Shown here one piece after another: positions 53,918 to 64,000 of a stretch of 64,000 nt of DNA. Within the stretch, counting starts at the first letter, position 1; the number at the start of each line of letters is the position of its first letter. The position numbers and the translations under genes are program-made. The notes below the pieces were generated by a model, which saw only the letters and a program-made list of their open reading frames with translations, was not told the DNA's origin and did not search any database. Source of the stretch: Rhizoctonia solani (Eukaryota > Basidiomycota > Agaricomycetes > Cantharellales > Ceratobasidiaceae); NCBI RefSeq assembly GCF_016906535.1, contig NC_057372.1, forward strand, positions 2,709,501-2,773,500. Reading direction: 5' to 3'.

Positions 53918-55411
53918 CTACGCGGATTCTTCATCGTCGCCATCTACGGCCTTGAGCCCAAGCGACACAAGGTTGTTAACCTCTCCATGGATCGTGTTTA
54001 CCGCCGCTTGCTCTTTGGCATTTTCGTATGTAGACGCATGCCAGTTGTGTCCTCCTTTATTGTGTACCACCAAATGGAACAAGTCATGACGAGAGTAATT
54101 ACCCTAAGATATCGTCGAAGCCATATCAGTACCCAAAGCTCTAACATGAGGGTGTTAACTAACCTGATTATCGGCAACAAGCTTCACTTCGTCGATTTTA
54201 TCCAGAGAAATATCTGCATACAAGATGGTCTCCACTCCAGGGTCGACAGGTTCTACAAGCTGCGAGCCATCTGGTCCATATATCTATTTGTATCCGACTC
54301 AGATGCGTGAGTACCAGTCTCATCAAGCGGTACTTGCCGTAGAAAAGCCACCTCCGGGGAACTTGAACCAAGGGAAGCCGGTCAACTAATCGATCCGTGT
54401 ATGAGCTTTTGTCTAACCACAGAGAATTACTTGCTTACCTTCATTTTTTCTGCTCCTTCCTTGCTCACGACTTGGCACCCAACAATTCCAAACGCCGAGC
54501 CTTCCATGGCGACCATCTGGGTCATCCTACTTGATGCTTCACCAGAGACGATGTACGGAGAGCCGCCTTCGTGAGGCGCGAATGCCGGCCACCAGCCTCC
54601 GACAAAGATTTGGGGGTGCTGGCTGTAGAAGTGCGCCTTGAGTACTGGGGCACACGGCATATTAGTAAACAGCAATAAATGAAGTGCATACTGGTCTTAC
54701 GGGGTTGAATATGTTCCCACTGATACGCGTGATCCGCAAACGGTAGGATTAGATGGTGTAAATACGTGTGAAGGTATGGCACTTACGCAGTTGAGGCTCC
54801 CTAGACGTCCATACTTGGTCTGGACTACGTTGAATACGCTTTGAGCCGACCCATCTCCGTAAATAGTCTTTTCATAATGCGTTGGCTATCATACCCGACA
54901 GGTCAGACTGATATCATTCACAAAGGAGAAACAGGCAATGTTTACCTTGATCTTACGGCGATGGTTAGCAATCCGCCCGTCAGAAGTGATCGTGACTTGA
55001 GCAATGTAAAGGGACCCAGCGTCCCGCTCAGAGAAGCCGAGTACAACCTCAACACCTGCAGCCTTGACGGCCTCTTGGATGCGCTGCATCTCCGGAGAGT
55101 GCAACGGGAGCGAGTTCGCCTGGTATGCCTTGAGGACCGGGGCGGCAACCGCAAAGTTCTGTGCCCATGGAGTCCACGGATATCCCGGAATGAATACCTC
55201 GGGGAAGCCAATGATCTAGATGGAAAAATGAATATATGCGCCACAAAGGTCGCTCAAGACTGACCTTTGCTCCGTTGGAAGCGGCCTCGTTGATGATCTT
55301 GATCGTCTTGTTTACAGAGCCTTCAAGGTCGAGCCAGGCGGGCTCGGCCTGGACAGCGGCGACCTTGAAGGTGCGGGTGTCAGCGTTGGAAGGGGTGAGG
55401 TTGACAGGCAT
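53918..55411 (-). CDS. Nitrilase / carbon-nitrogen hydrolase
   Basis: Eight exons give an exact open frame of 364 residues: 55411-55265, 55215-54946, 54885-54787, 54719-54701 (19 nt), 54644-54439, 54385-54338, 54283-54164 and 54103-53918. The Glu-Lys-Cys catalytic triad of nitrilases is visible: Glu in [12 protein letters not shown], Lys in HRRKIK and Cys in LGSLNC followed by WEHIQP. Family members turn nitriles, including cyanide in some fungi, into acids or amides. The microexon encodes WEHIQP, right next to the active-site Cys, and the intron after exon 6 starts with GC. No targeting signal was seen, so it is probably cytosolic. Substrate cannot be told from sequence. Confidence 0.88.
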
Positions 55412-56489
55412 GTTTCGAGTAGTAAAAGTAGTGGAAGTAATGGGAGATTGCTGGTGAAGAGAGCAGTGAAGAAGTAAGCTGGGTAGCATGTGTTCTTATA
55501 TAGTAGTAAACTTGAATAATGACATAGTTCAAAAAATGCTAGGTCGTCATGTAGTCGTATTCTACTTGATTTAGGAAATCAGTTTTCGCATCCAGCGGGT
55601 ACACGACTTGCGCTTGGATCATGGGACTCACGATTCTATGATCCTATCATATTCTTCGACTCGACTGAGAGAAGCAAATAGCAGTAACGGAACGGGAGGA
55701 TTAGGTAAAGAATTCGGATTAGCTAGACAAATAGCTAACGGATATCAGAAACCCGTTTGCCCAAGCATCTAAAGTTCATGTCCATGGCCCGTGCGAATGC
55801 CCGACGATTTGAATGCATCCCTGCGCGACGATTGCGCAATATAGCTCGACGGAGATTGATATCCGCACACATAACTGCACTACAAACGACCAGCTCTCTG
55901 AATTATTAAGCGCCCTGGTTAACTTTAAGTGGCAGTGTTTAGAACCCACGCATGTCCACTCGTTTTGCGCCTACTGTAAATAGGTTTGTAGTCGGTGCTC
56001 CGCAGCTGCAAAGATATTATCAATATTATGATATAAACTATTGCTTATCCACTAGAAAATGAATTTTCAGAAAGAGTTCTATCCGAGGGTTTGGTGCCAT
56101 GAAGCGCAAAGTCTTCGTTCAAGCAGAATAAATCTAGACACTTCGACCACGAAGTTTTGAGATGGAAAAAGGAAAAAGGAGTGGTGTAGTACCTTTTCTT
56201 GTGTTTGGAGCGCAGTAGGTAAAGCTGTGAGATGTGCCTGTAAGGCCGGAGATGGCCATGCTCCAGCACCGGCAAGGGAGCACCGGTAATACCAGGTACT
56301 CCTCACGTGACCGGGGGGGGGTGGGTCCGGCATAGCCACCGAGTGACATCACACCGGCTCACGCATCCCATTCCACTCCACCACACCACACTCCTCATCT
56401 TCTATTGCATCACTGCTGTGCCTATATTTAATCCCCCCACTTGATATAAACTTTGTCAGTTCTCGTAAACCTCCAGCATCCTCCCTTCC
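55412..56489. other. Divergent intergenic region between nitrilase and DUF4112 gene
   Basis: About 1.1 kb with no gene recognised; it should hold both promoters. A G run lies at 56312-56320. Confidence 0.4.
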
Positions 56490-57375
56490 ATGTCTGCCAT
56501 TGCCAAGAAAGCAGGTCTGGTAAGCTTATGGTTGCGAACAGCTGGTTTCAGCATCTGACGTGATTGCAGAAATTGTTCGAGAGGCACCTAGAAAACTATA
56601 GCCCCTCTGACCCTCTATACGAGGAGTACACTGATGAGAATGGAAAGAAGAAGCGTAGAAAGGTGCGTTGATGGCCCCTACTAAACTGCATGTGGTTGAC
56701 TCTGGTCCTAGCGCGAGTTGCCGCCTGGCTTGTCCAAGCGCGACGCAGCCATCTTGAAGAAAGTCAAGAAACGCGCTCACTATCTCGATAAAGGCTTTTC
56801 TGTGTGTGGACTGAGATTTGGCTGGACGTTTGTCATTGGTACGTGCTCGCCCATTCAAGTGTTATACTCCCAGCAGTTAACCCGTCATCTAATCAGGTAT
56901 CATACCTGGTGCTGGTGATGCTGCTAACGTAGCGCTGAACTACCTCCTCGTTGTTCGCAAATCACGGCAAGCTGAAATCCCCGGCTGGTTGCTCCGCAAG
57001 ATGCTTGCCAACAATGCTGTCAGCGCTGGCGTTGGCTTGGTCCCTGTTGCTGGTGATGTTGTTGTAGCGGCATTCAAAACTAACAGTCGCAATGCTGCGT
57101 TGCTCGAAGAGTTCTTACGAATTAGGCAAGTCCCCTTTATCCTCAATTTCCAACTGGCAGTGCATTTACCTTTGCTCTGCAGAGGAGAAGAATTCTTGAA
57201 AGGCGAAGCGGCACGACAAGAGGATCCGGCAGTTGTCAAGCCTGGCGCCGGTCGCGAACAAGGCGAAGCCATCCCCGGAAAGAATGCCAGCACAATGAAG
57301 AGTTTGTTCTCTGGGAAGCCGAAGAAAGGCAACCCATCGACCGCACTGACAAACCAAGAGGGTCCTCGTCGATAG
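56490..57375 (+). CDS. DUF4112 domain protein
   Basis: Five exons: 56490-56519, about 56570-56661, 56712-56839, about 56898-57125 and 57181-57375. The domain carries the usual Gly-rich hydrophobic pattern of the family (GWTFVIG, IIPGAGDAANVALNYLLV, GVGLVPVAGDVVVAAFKTN), suggesting a small membrane-associated protein, with a charged C-terminal tail (LKGEAARQED ... NQEGPRR). The last intron has a GC donor (GCAAGT). Function is unknown. A fragment of exon 2 has been copied to 52286-52345. Confidence 0.82.
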
Positions 57376-57732
57376 AGACTGGACTAATGGGATTGAACGA
57401 TTGTATTTTCTTTCTTTCGAACAGATACCCTCCTTATGTTAATACACGTTTGTATCTATACGCTGTAAACCCATCCAAGCATTCCAGTTCTGTAGTGGGT
57501 TGGATAACACCAAATTTTATAAAACACCGTATGCGAGCGGCCTCTAACCTTGGAAAATCAACAGTGCAGTAATGGTCATAAGCAGAGTGGTGATCTTTAA
57601 TATCTTACAAAAGCGGTAATTATTAGATTAGTATTTAATGGTGAATGCGTTTCTATTTTGTAGGTTCACTGTGTTGCCCGTCTGCCTCTGATACGCCGGT
57701 AAGCATATGCCAGAGCTCCGGGCCATCACGAA

Positions 57733-58842
57733 TTATGGCCTGCAAAATTTTAGCGAATTTTGCATTCCAATAATTAATCCACTCACTATCACAACTTCGA
57801 CCGCAATTAGTGCAATGATAATCAACTCCATTCGATGTCCTGAGCTCTCTGCTAAAAGCTCTCTCAGCAGCCCTTGCAACTCAGCCGCATACGTGATCTT
57901 CGCATTGACAGAATCCGCTCGAGCCTTAATTTCTAGTGCCTCGCTCACAGAATCAAAGTATCCCTCCAACACTGGCTCCGTCCAATATAAGTCTGGCGTA
58001 TCCCCGAAGGATTCGCGACCCAGGTTAACACCTTGTCGGAACCGCATAAGCTGTCCTAATTTCATTCGCAGTTCTTTCCGGCCCAGACCGGGTTTCCCGG
58101 TTGTACCGAGAGTCGATGGGAGCCGGGACACGCTGTGGAGATAGCTATCGAGCGATGTCTCGAGTGCCGCGAGCGCTGAAGAGCGTGCGAGAGCGTGAGA
58201 GAATGCGTATCGTGCTGGAAGTGTCTCTGGAGATATGGCTGTTGAGGATGAGGGAGGAGAGGGAAATTCGACTTCAGATATGGGGGGTATCTGGCCAAGT
58301 ATTATTAGGTCCCCTTGAAGGCGGGTCGTTCTATTCCAGTTAGGTACAAGAAAAAATATAGTTTATGCTTATAAGTTCAAGACTTACTCTTTAGGGTCTG
58401 TAACAAACTCCAGTTCTTCAAGCTCCAGTGTCTTTAGCTTGTCCACTTCGACCCCCTTCACACGCATGATCACCTCGGCAACAAACATTCGTGCTTCAGC
58501 CTCACTCAAGCCCCAGAACACACAGCTACCAGAGTCAAACACCCAGACTTCTCCAGACTTCCATTTTGGAATCCACCAGGCAGCATGTACGCGTTGAGAA
58601 CCAGCGGGAAGAGTACCCTCCAAAAAGTGAGGATTATATGATTCGGCGGTAGCAAGCGTTAGTACGGGTCGAATTGTACCGCGCGTAGGCGTAGGGTTAG
58701 AGCGGATTGGAAGGGAAGCCTGAGCTGCTCGACGTAGTGTTTGTGGCTTAGATTTGGGCGAAGCTGGAGGAGGTGAATGTGCAAGTTTCCGAGACGTCGA
58801 AACAATAGTTCGAATAGAAGAATATTGAGGCTTATAATTTAT
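57733..58842 (-). CDS. RMD1/RMND1-like protein (DUF155), 5' end uncertain
   Basis: Minus-strand gene with at least two exons. The upstream exon (from about 58842 to 58384) has HAAWWIPKWKSGEVWVFDSG and CVFWGLSEAEARMFV, the DUF155 core. The next exon (about 58320 to 57733) reads SHALARSSALAALE, GRESFGDTPDLYWTEP and ends in a transmembrane helix (ELIIIALIAVEVVIVSGLII). This is the family of yeast RMD1 and mitochondrial RMND1, membrane-anchored proteins linked to mitochondrial translation. The N-terminus is Ser/Pro/Arg-rich, compatible with a targeting sequence, but the start codon lies in an exon I could not fix. Confidence 0.78.
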
Positions 58843-59112
58843 TCTATGTGTTGGAGGTTTAGTTCCAGTCAGAAAAATGTAGCTCGATTAGCTCGCAGAG
58901 CCGAACGCGTCAGCCGAGTGATATTCATGAAAATATTTGGTGCGAAATGAAGTGGTCAGGATAAAGTTCCGGTTCGGCAACTACGATTGCGTACCCAAGC
59001 GGCGGATTAAGCGCCCCGCCGGCAAGTATCGTATCACGTGACTTGCCTTGTCTGTTAGTTTCGACCACACCGATTTTACCTCTTCTTGCGTAACTAGGGC
59101 CAAATCGTCGAG

Positions 59113-60607
59113 ATGAGCCAAGGGGGTGTAAGCGAAAAGCATACGAATAAATCCAAGGTGGAATCTGATTTGTTTACATTGACAGCTCGAGCGTGATATC
59201 TTTGGTGGCTCTGACGACTCGGACTTGTCCGAAGATGGTATGTTCAATCCGTGATCCTAGTCCTGATGATCTTTTCTTACTCCTCTCTCCGCCCGAATAG
59301 AGCGCCAAATGTTTCGCAAGCGCAAAGAGGCGTCTCGTTCAGAGACACCACCTGCGCGTGGTGACGCCGGTTCGGACTACAATGACGAGGGGACGGGAAA
59401 CCCCCCAAGTTCGAGTCTGAAATTTACCAAACGCAAAAAATCAACCGGGGGAACAGAGGGTGAAGGCGCCAGTGGGAGTATGGTTCCAAAAAAGAGGCGC
59501 AAGCGCCGCGAAAAGGAACGTGAGAGGGAACCCAGTGTTGAGGCGGATAAAATGCAGGACCTTACTCCTGAAGAACGCGAGTTTGGCCACTCTTCTAAAA
59601 CCATGCATGTACTAATCCTTAATTTTAGGCAAGCGGCTCGAACTGGCGCAGAAGATTGATTCGATTATCAAACCAGGCAAAGCCGGAAAGAGGAAAAAGC
59701 GAAAAAAGGGAGGCGACGAAGAGGTATATGTCTATTACCACCACCATCGAATCCCTACCTAAGATCTGCCGGTACCAGGAAATTGATGCACATGGGGATG
59801 AGGAAGTCAACCGGTTACGTCAGGCCATGCATGCTGCAGCAGACCGGGACATCGAGGCCAATGCAAACAAGCAGCCGGCAGTTTCCAAGCTAAAGATGCT
59901 TAGTGAGGTTATGGATACGCTACAAAAGTGAGTATGTCAAGACTCATTTTGAGTGTGATGTACTAATAACCCACCCAGATCCTCCCTCGTCCAATCTGTT
60001 TTGGACAACAATCTGCTTGAGGGTGTCAGGCGCTGGCTCGAACCTTTGCCGGACAAGTCTCTTCCTGCCCTTAGTATTCAAAACGCCTTTTTTGAGATCT
60101 TGCCAAAAGTAATGACATACTATCCACCCAAAAAAAAACAGGCACTGACCTTGACTTTAGCTTGATATCGAAACCGCTGTTTTGAAAGAGTCAGGTCTCG
60201 GGAAGATCGTACTCTTTTACACTAAATGCAAACGGGTTACTCCAACTATCCGTCGTATCGCCGATACCCTCGTTGCCAACTGGTCTCGTCCGATCGTTAA
60301 GCGCTCTGCCTCGTATCGTGATCGTCACGTTCCGACTGCCGAGACCGAAGTTTCCGTGCGCACAGAGAAACTCAATAAGTTACTCGAACGTGCAGCCACT
60401 CTCAGTAACAACGGACGTGGCCGCAAAAATGCGGTACGCATTCCAGAGAGCGCTATCGGACGGTATACCGTTGCCCCCAAGTCTGGAAATGCCGGTGTCA
60501 GTGCGAATGTGGCCGCAGATGTGGAGCGGCGCAAGGCAAACCAGGAACGTTTGCGACGGATGCAAAGGAAACTCGATACAGCCAAGCAAAAGGGGTCGAG
60601 GGCATAA
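59113..60607 (+). CDS. IWS1: Transcription elongation factor IWS1/Spn1
   Basis: Starts at ATG 59113 with a 15-nt first exon (MSQGG), then 59186-59237 ([12 protein letters not shown]) and 59301 onward, a Lys/Arg-rich disordered region ([14 protein letters not shown]). After further introns near 59600-59635, 59723-59779, 59929-59980 and 60108-60164 comes the TFIIS N-terminal-like (TND) fold: [90 protein letters not shown]. The tail ends KQKGSRA at TAA 60605-60607. IWS1 binds Spt6 and RNA polymerase II during elongation. Exon borders in the middle are approximate; identity is firm. Confidence 0.88.
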
Positions 60608-61130
60608 GTTTGCGAGACTTTGATGGTTGGTTATGGTCTGATTCTGTGTGTACCCCTAATATTATGTATCGGGCTCGGTGTTAAACATTTCATGGGGATA
60701 CCCATTGATAATTCCAATCTCGGTGCTTGACAAGCGATGGGTATTCAAAGCACCTGTCCGGTGTGAGTACCAAACATTATCGTAATGAGTGAGGCTAGTA
60801 GGCCGGTAACCTCTTCAGTTTGAGTGCATATATCTGTTCTAACAGTTATGAGATCGGTAAACTATATGCAAGGTATATCAAAAGCTATCCCAACGGATGT
60901 CGAAGCTCCAAGTAAGGGCAGTTAACAGTCTAAAAAGAAACCATCAGTGAGTGCTAGTATTCCAATCTGCTCCGGCTTGATCATACTAACGGGCATTTTT
61001 ATTCACATATATGTCAACGAGATGAATGTATAGATACAAGAGCAAGAAAAAAGCAAGTTACAAGAAAGCGTTGTGCATACAATCAAGAAGCGAATTCACC
61101 GTTCAATAACAAAATATATGTGTATCAAAC
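60608..61130. other. Intergenic between convergent genes
   Basis: No feature recognised; it should contain both 3' ends. Confidence 0.4.
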
Positions 61131-62641
61131 CTAGATCCAGCCCCCACAACTAGGGCAAGTAACGATAGGTAGTACTGGGAGCTGGCATGAAGCAAATGGC
61201 GCCACTTTCTCCTCTGTTGGCCAACATTGCGATTCGGCAGTTTCTCTAAGGATAGCCCGGGCCTTGGCCACCATCTGCCCAGTTCCGACAACCCCATATT
61301 CCTTCCCGCGAACGATTGGGCTACGTGCGCACCATAGAACCCTTTCTATTCTCTCAAAATCTTCCATGTTCTTGAGAATGGATGAATCAAGGTTGAGGTT
61401 CTTTTCTTCAAAATCCTTGCATCGAATCAAGTCTCGCTCTATATCCTTGAGGGAAGTGAGGAGGTTCGAACAGATAGAAGCTAATTCCTCATCAAACTCC
61501 TCGTCGACTTCCAACGTGTTCGAACTGTCTATCGGGGTTTCATCGTCAGCAGCGTCGTCAGCACCCCCGAATCCAGGCGTGCCTTGGAGCATGCGAAGGA
61601 GTGAGTACACTGAAAAAGGTTGAACATGTTCCCGATTCCGTAGACATTCCTCATGCCACCATTCTCGACACAACCATCGAGGGCAAAATCGCTGGATCTC
61701 TTCGTCTGGAGAGTAACGTGCTTGACATCCTGGCATCCTGCACCCAGCCTGAGGGAGCTATATAACTATATTAGGATAAACTTACTTCTGAGAGACGCCT
61801 GATACTCACCGAGTAGTTTTTTCTCGTCACCATACGCCCCAGACCAGTCTTGAAGTGGTATCTACAATATAACATATTTCGCACGGTCTTAAAGTCATTC
61901 CACGATGTATCTTACCTGTACCAACGATCTTTCGGACCGATCTGTGCACCTCCATTATTTCCATCGTCTTCATCGAAAAACAAAATCCGGGCCTTGCGGA
62001 CAATCCAAACGGCTGGGATAACCTGTATGTGGTCCGACAAGACCATCTCATTTTGGCCAAATCGGCAAGTGTTGCTAAACAAACAGCAATCTTAGAGTGA
62101 GCCATAAAAAATAGCTTCTCTGACAGAATCTTACACTTTGCCGACAGTCTTATGGTAGTGATCAAGATCTGCATAGAAATCAGACTGAATGTGGCACAGC
62201 TGGTGACGGATCACTGACTGTAAGGCGTATAAAACCAACGAATCCGTACATACACCTTGAAAATGCTTTCAGATTAGTCACTGGCATTGCCTAATAAAGA
62301 AGCAAGCCAACTGACATCTTTACGCTTAGTGGAGTGCTTCTTGTCAGTCTTGATATCCATAACTTCAGCGAACCACATTTCGTTTGGAGCCGATGTGTTC
62401 GAAAAGTCCTCGCCAGTAGCCACTTGGACGCTAAATATCCTATCAGCTGGCGATTGATTGGGCGCTAATAGATGGAAACTCGCCATTGGTCGGTTGTGAT
62501 TTCAGTACCATCGCTCAAGCTGAACTTGGATAGACGATAACCATGAATAGCAAAGATTTGGCCTAATTTTTCCCAATTGTCCAGATCGATGTCCTGGAAG
62601 CTGATGCAACTACGACGAGCACCCCTCGGCGGCGGTGGCAT
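61131..62641 (-). CDS. BAH-domain protein with a PHD-like zinc motif
   Basis: Multi-exon minus-strand gene. The probable start is ATG 62641 (MPPPPRGARRSC); the stop is at 61131. The middle part reads WFAEVMDIKTDKK, VSWLASLLG and NEMVLSDHIQVIPAVWIVRKARILFFDEDD, the pattern of bromo-adjacent-homology domains, which bind nucleosomes or modified histones. Downstream are CQARYSPDEEIQRFCPRWLCREWWHEECL, a Cys-rich PHD-like motif, and a helical acidic region, with a final CPSCGGWI. A chromatin reader is likely. Exon borders were not resolved; at least five exons. Confidence 0.65.
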
Positions 62642-63113
62642 ATCGCGTGGCTCACTGTAGTAGAGTGAGATACAAGGCAAGAACAATACAGCAAGGCGAG
62701 CGAAATCTGAGGCTCAAACTTTAGTTGAGAGTAGCAAGGAGATCAAAACTGCTCCCTCCAATCTTATTCCCCAGTTGATGTACGAAGAGACGACGTTTGA
62801 GCGAGGCGGCCCAAATTATACAGACGGCGCAACGCTTTTTGACAGCGTGTCCAAACAATCCCCCACTATTCCCTTTTTAGGTGATCGAGATATTGAAGAA
62901 ACTTAAAATGATGTCATTACGATCCAAAAGGCGACGGCAACCTTTGAATTCAATTAGCTCCACTCTAATCAAAGCAGTAGACAAAAGAAAATAAATAATT
63001 ATGCGCAATTTTGGTACATAAAATCCCCTAAACGAAACAATCAAGAGATCACAAATGAAAGGGAGATACAAGACGACAGCATGCACGCATACAAAGCAAA
63101 CCGAAAACCTGAC
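62642..63113. other. Intergenic
   Basis: Probable promoter of the BAH gene and 3' region of the Q/A-rich gene. Nothing else seen. Confidence 0.4.
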
Positions 63114-64000
63114 TTATCCTTGACGTTGCTGTTGTTGTTGTTGTTGCTGTTGCTGTTGGTGCTGATTACGAATATACTGCTGAAGGTGTTCCAGCCCTGG
63201 CTGACCTCCGGGAATACCCTGTTGAGGTCCAAGGCGCGGCTGCATCCCTACACCCATATTATTCGCCATATTCTGTTGCATCTGTTGGCGCAAACGAGGT
63301 ACCAACTGCTGGACTTGCATCAGCATGAGCCGTCTTTGTTGTTCCGGCGCAGCAGAGAGCTGGGCAGGCGTATAGCCAAGTCTGGCAAGGGCCATCTGGT
63401 TGAGCATGCGATTGAAATTTTGCCCGGCAGAGTTTGCCCCGGCTGCGGCCGCTGCGGCCGCAGCGGCAGCTGCTGGGTTCAGTCCTGGAACCATACCTGC
63501 ACCGGAGATTCCGGCGGCGGCAGCGGCAGCGGCGGCCTGATTAATTCCGTTCATAGCTCCAGCGGCACTCATAGCCGCTACGGCAGGATTTAGTCCTTGC
63601 ATCATTGCTGGGTTAATACCCGCACCAGGCATACCCGCGCCGGGAACACCTGTACCTGGAATAGTTGGTGGGACAGGACTGGATTAGCATGGCCGACATT
63701 AGAGCCATGTACACCGGGTGGTGCAGTTGGTCGTCCAGGCATTCCAGGTACACCTCCTGCGCCAGGTATCGTTGGTGGCGCACCAGGAATACCTGGGATA
63801 TTTCCAGCCCCTGGTGCAGGACTTATACTGGGGGCGACAGGAACTGGAGGATTCGGCACCGGGGCGGGAGGCTGAGAAGGCCCAGGGTTGTTCCCACCAG
63901 ATCCAGGTGGTAGCGTTCGCGTGATCGCAGGTCCGGCAGGCTGTCCACCATGCACGAGGACAGGTGGGCACGGCCGGTCAATAAAGACTTTGAATAATAT
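63114..64000 (-). CDS. C-terminus of a Gln/Ala/Pro-rich protein, cut by the window edge
   Basis: The last exon (from about 63690 to the stop at 63114) encodes poly-Ala runs, a GYTPAQLSAAPEQQRRLMLM segment and a poly-Gln tail (CAA/CAG run at 63122-63160) ending RQG. Upstream, a Pro/Gly-rich part (PGIPGAPPTIPGAGGVPGMP) lies in another frame and is probably joined by a short intron at about 63680-63750. Such low-complexity tails are common in transcription coactivators and chromatin remodelers, but no domain identifies the protein. Confidence 0.6.

Noticed and set aside
58981..59247. 88-codon minus-strand frame between the RMD1-like gene and IWS1
   Set aside because: It is antisense to the first two IWS1 exons, which have a clear protein match.

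Overview
The window looks like a chromosome piece from a filamentous basidiomycete. The genes have short introns of about 50-60 nt with GT-AG (sometimes GC-AG) ends, the repeats are dominated by Ty3/gypsy chromoviruses of the Tf1/sushi type, and the host genes are ordinary fungal ones. A Ceratobasidiaceae/Rhizoctonia-like genome would fit, but that placement is inference. No bacterial operons, rRNA genes or CRISPR arrays were seen.

Layout. (1) 1-12.4 kb is a pile of nested LTR retroelements: a minus-strand chromovirus pol (family F) cut by an LTR-F that itself carries an LTR-B, then a plus-strand element E1 (LTR, leader, gag, protease) cut by LTR-A copies, then a patchwork of LTR-B and LTR-C fragments. 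(2) 12.4-26.8 kb is unique sequence with four paralogous multi-exon genes for coiled-coil proteins, at least two with a central hydrophobic segment; the layout resembles alpha-helical pore-forming proteins of the ClyA/Hbl/Xax type (tentative). (3) 26.8-52.2 kb is a second retroelement nest. Element D (5' LTR-C, gag, pol, plus) contains a full-length gypsy element B1 (minus, 584-bp LTRs, 5-bp target duplication) and a truncated second copy B2. B2 is cut by E2, an LTR element that carries, antisense to its own transcript, a spliced and apparently intact Rep gene of the geminivirus/CRESS-DNA type. Solo LTRs and a 173-bp mini-LTR repeat follow. (4) 52.3-64 kb is normal gene space: a broken zinc-type alcohol dehydrogenase-like gene, a nitrilase, a DUF4112 protein, an RMD1/RMND1-like (DUF155) protein, the elongation factor IWS1/Spn1, a BAH/PHD-like protein and the C-terminus of a Q/A-rich protein.

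How it works together. Families B and C/D, read directly, have a 13-nt primer-binding site 2 nt inside the 5' LTR that is complementary to LTR sequence about 34 nt downstream of a TATA box; this is the self-priming layout known from Tf1. Gag and pol are joined by probable -1 frameshift sites. Decay is mainly C-to-T at CpG: 12 of 13 differences between the two B1 LTRs are CpG transitions, and several disabling changes (CGA to TGA, Asp to Asn in integrase, Gly to Arg in protease) have the same form.

The best candidate for an undescribed system is E2 (41341-47605): an LTR-bounded, apparently non-autonomous retroelement with its own gag-like gene and a convergent, intron-containing HUH-endonuclease/SF3-helicase Rep gene that has its own TATA box and poly(A) signal.
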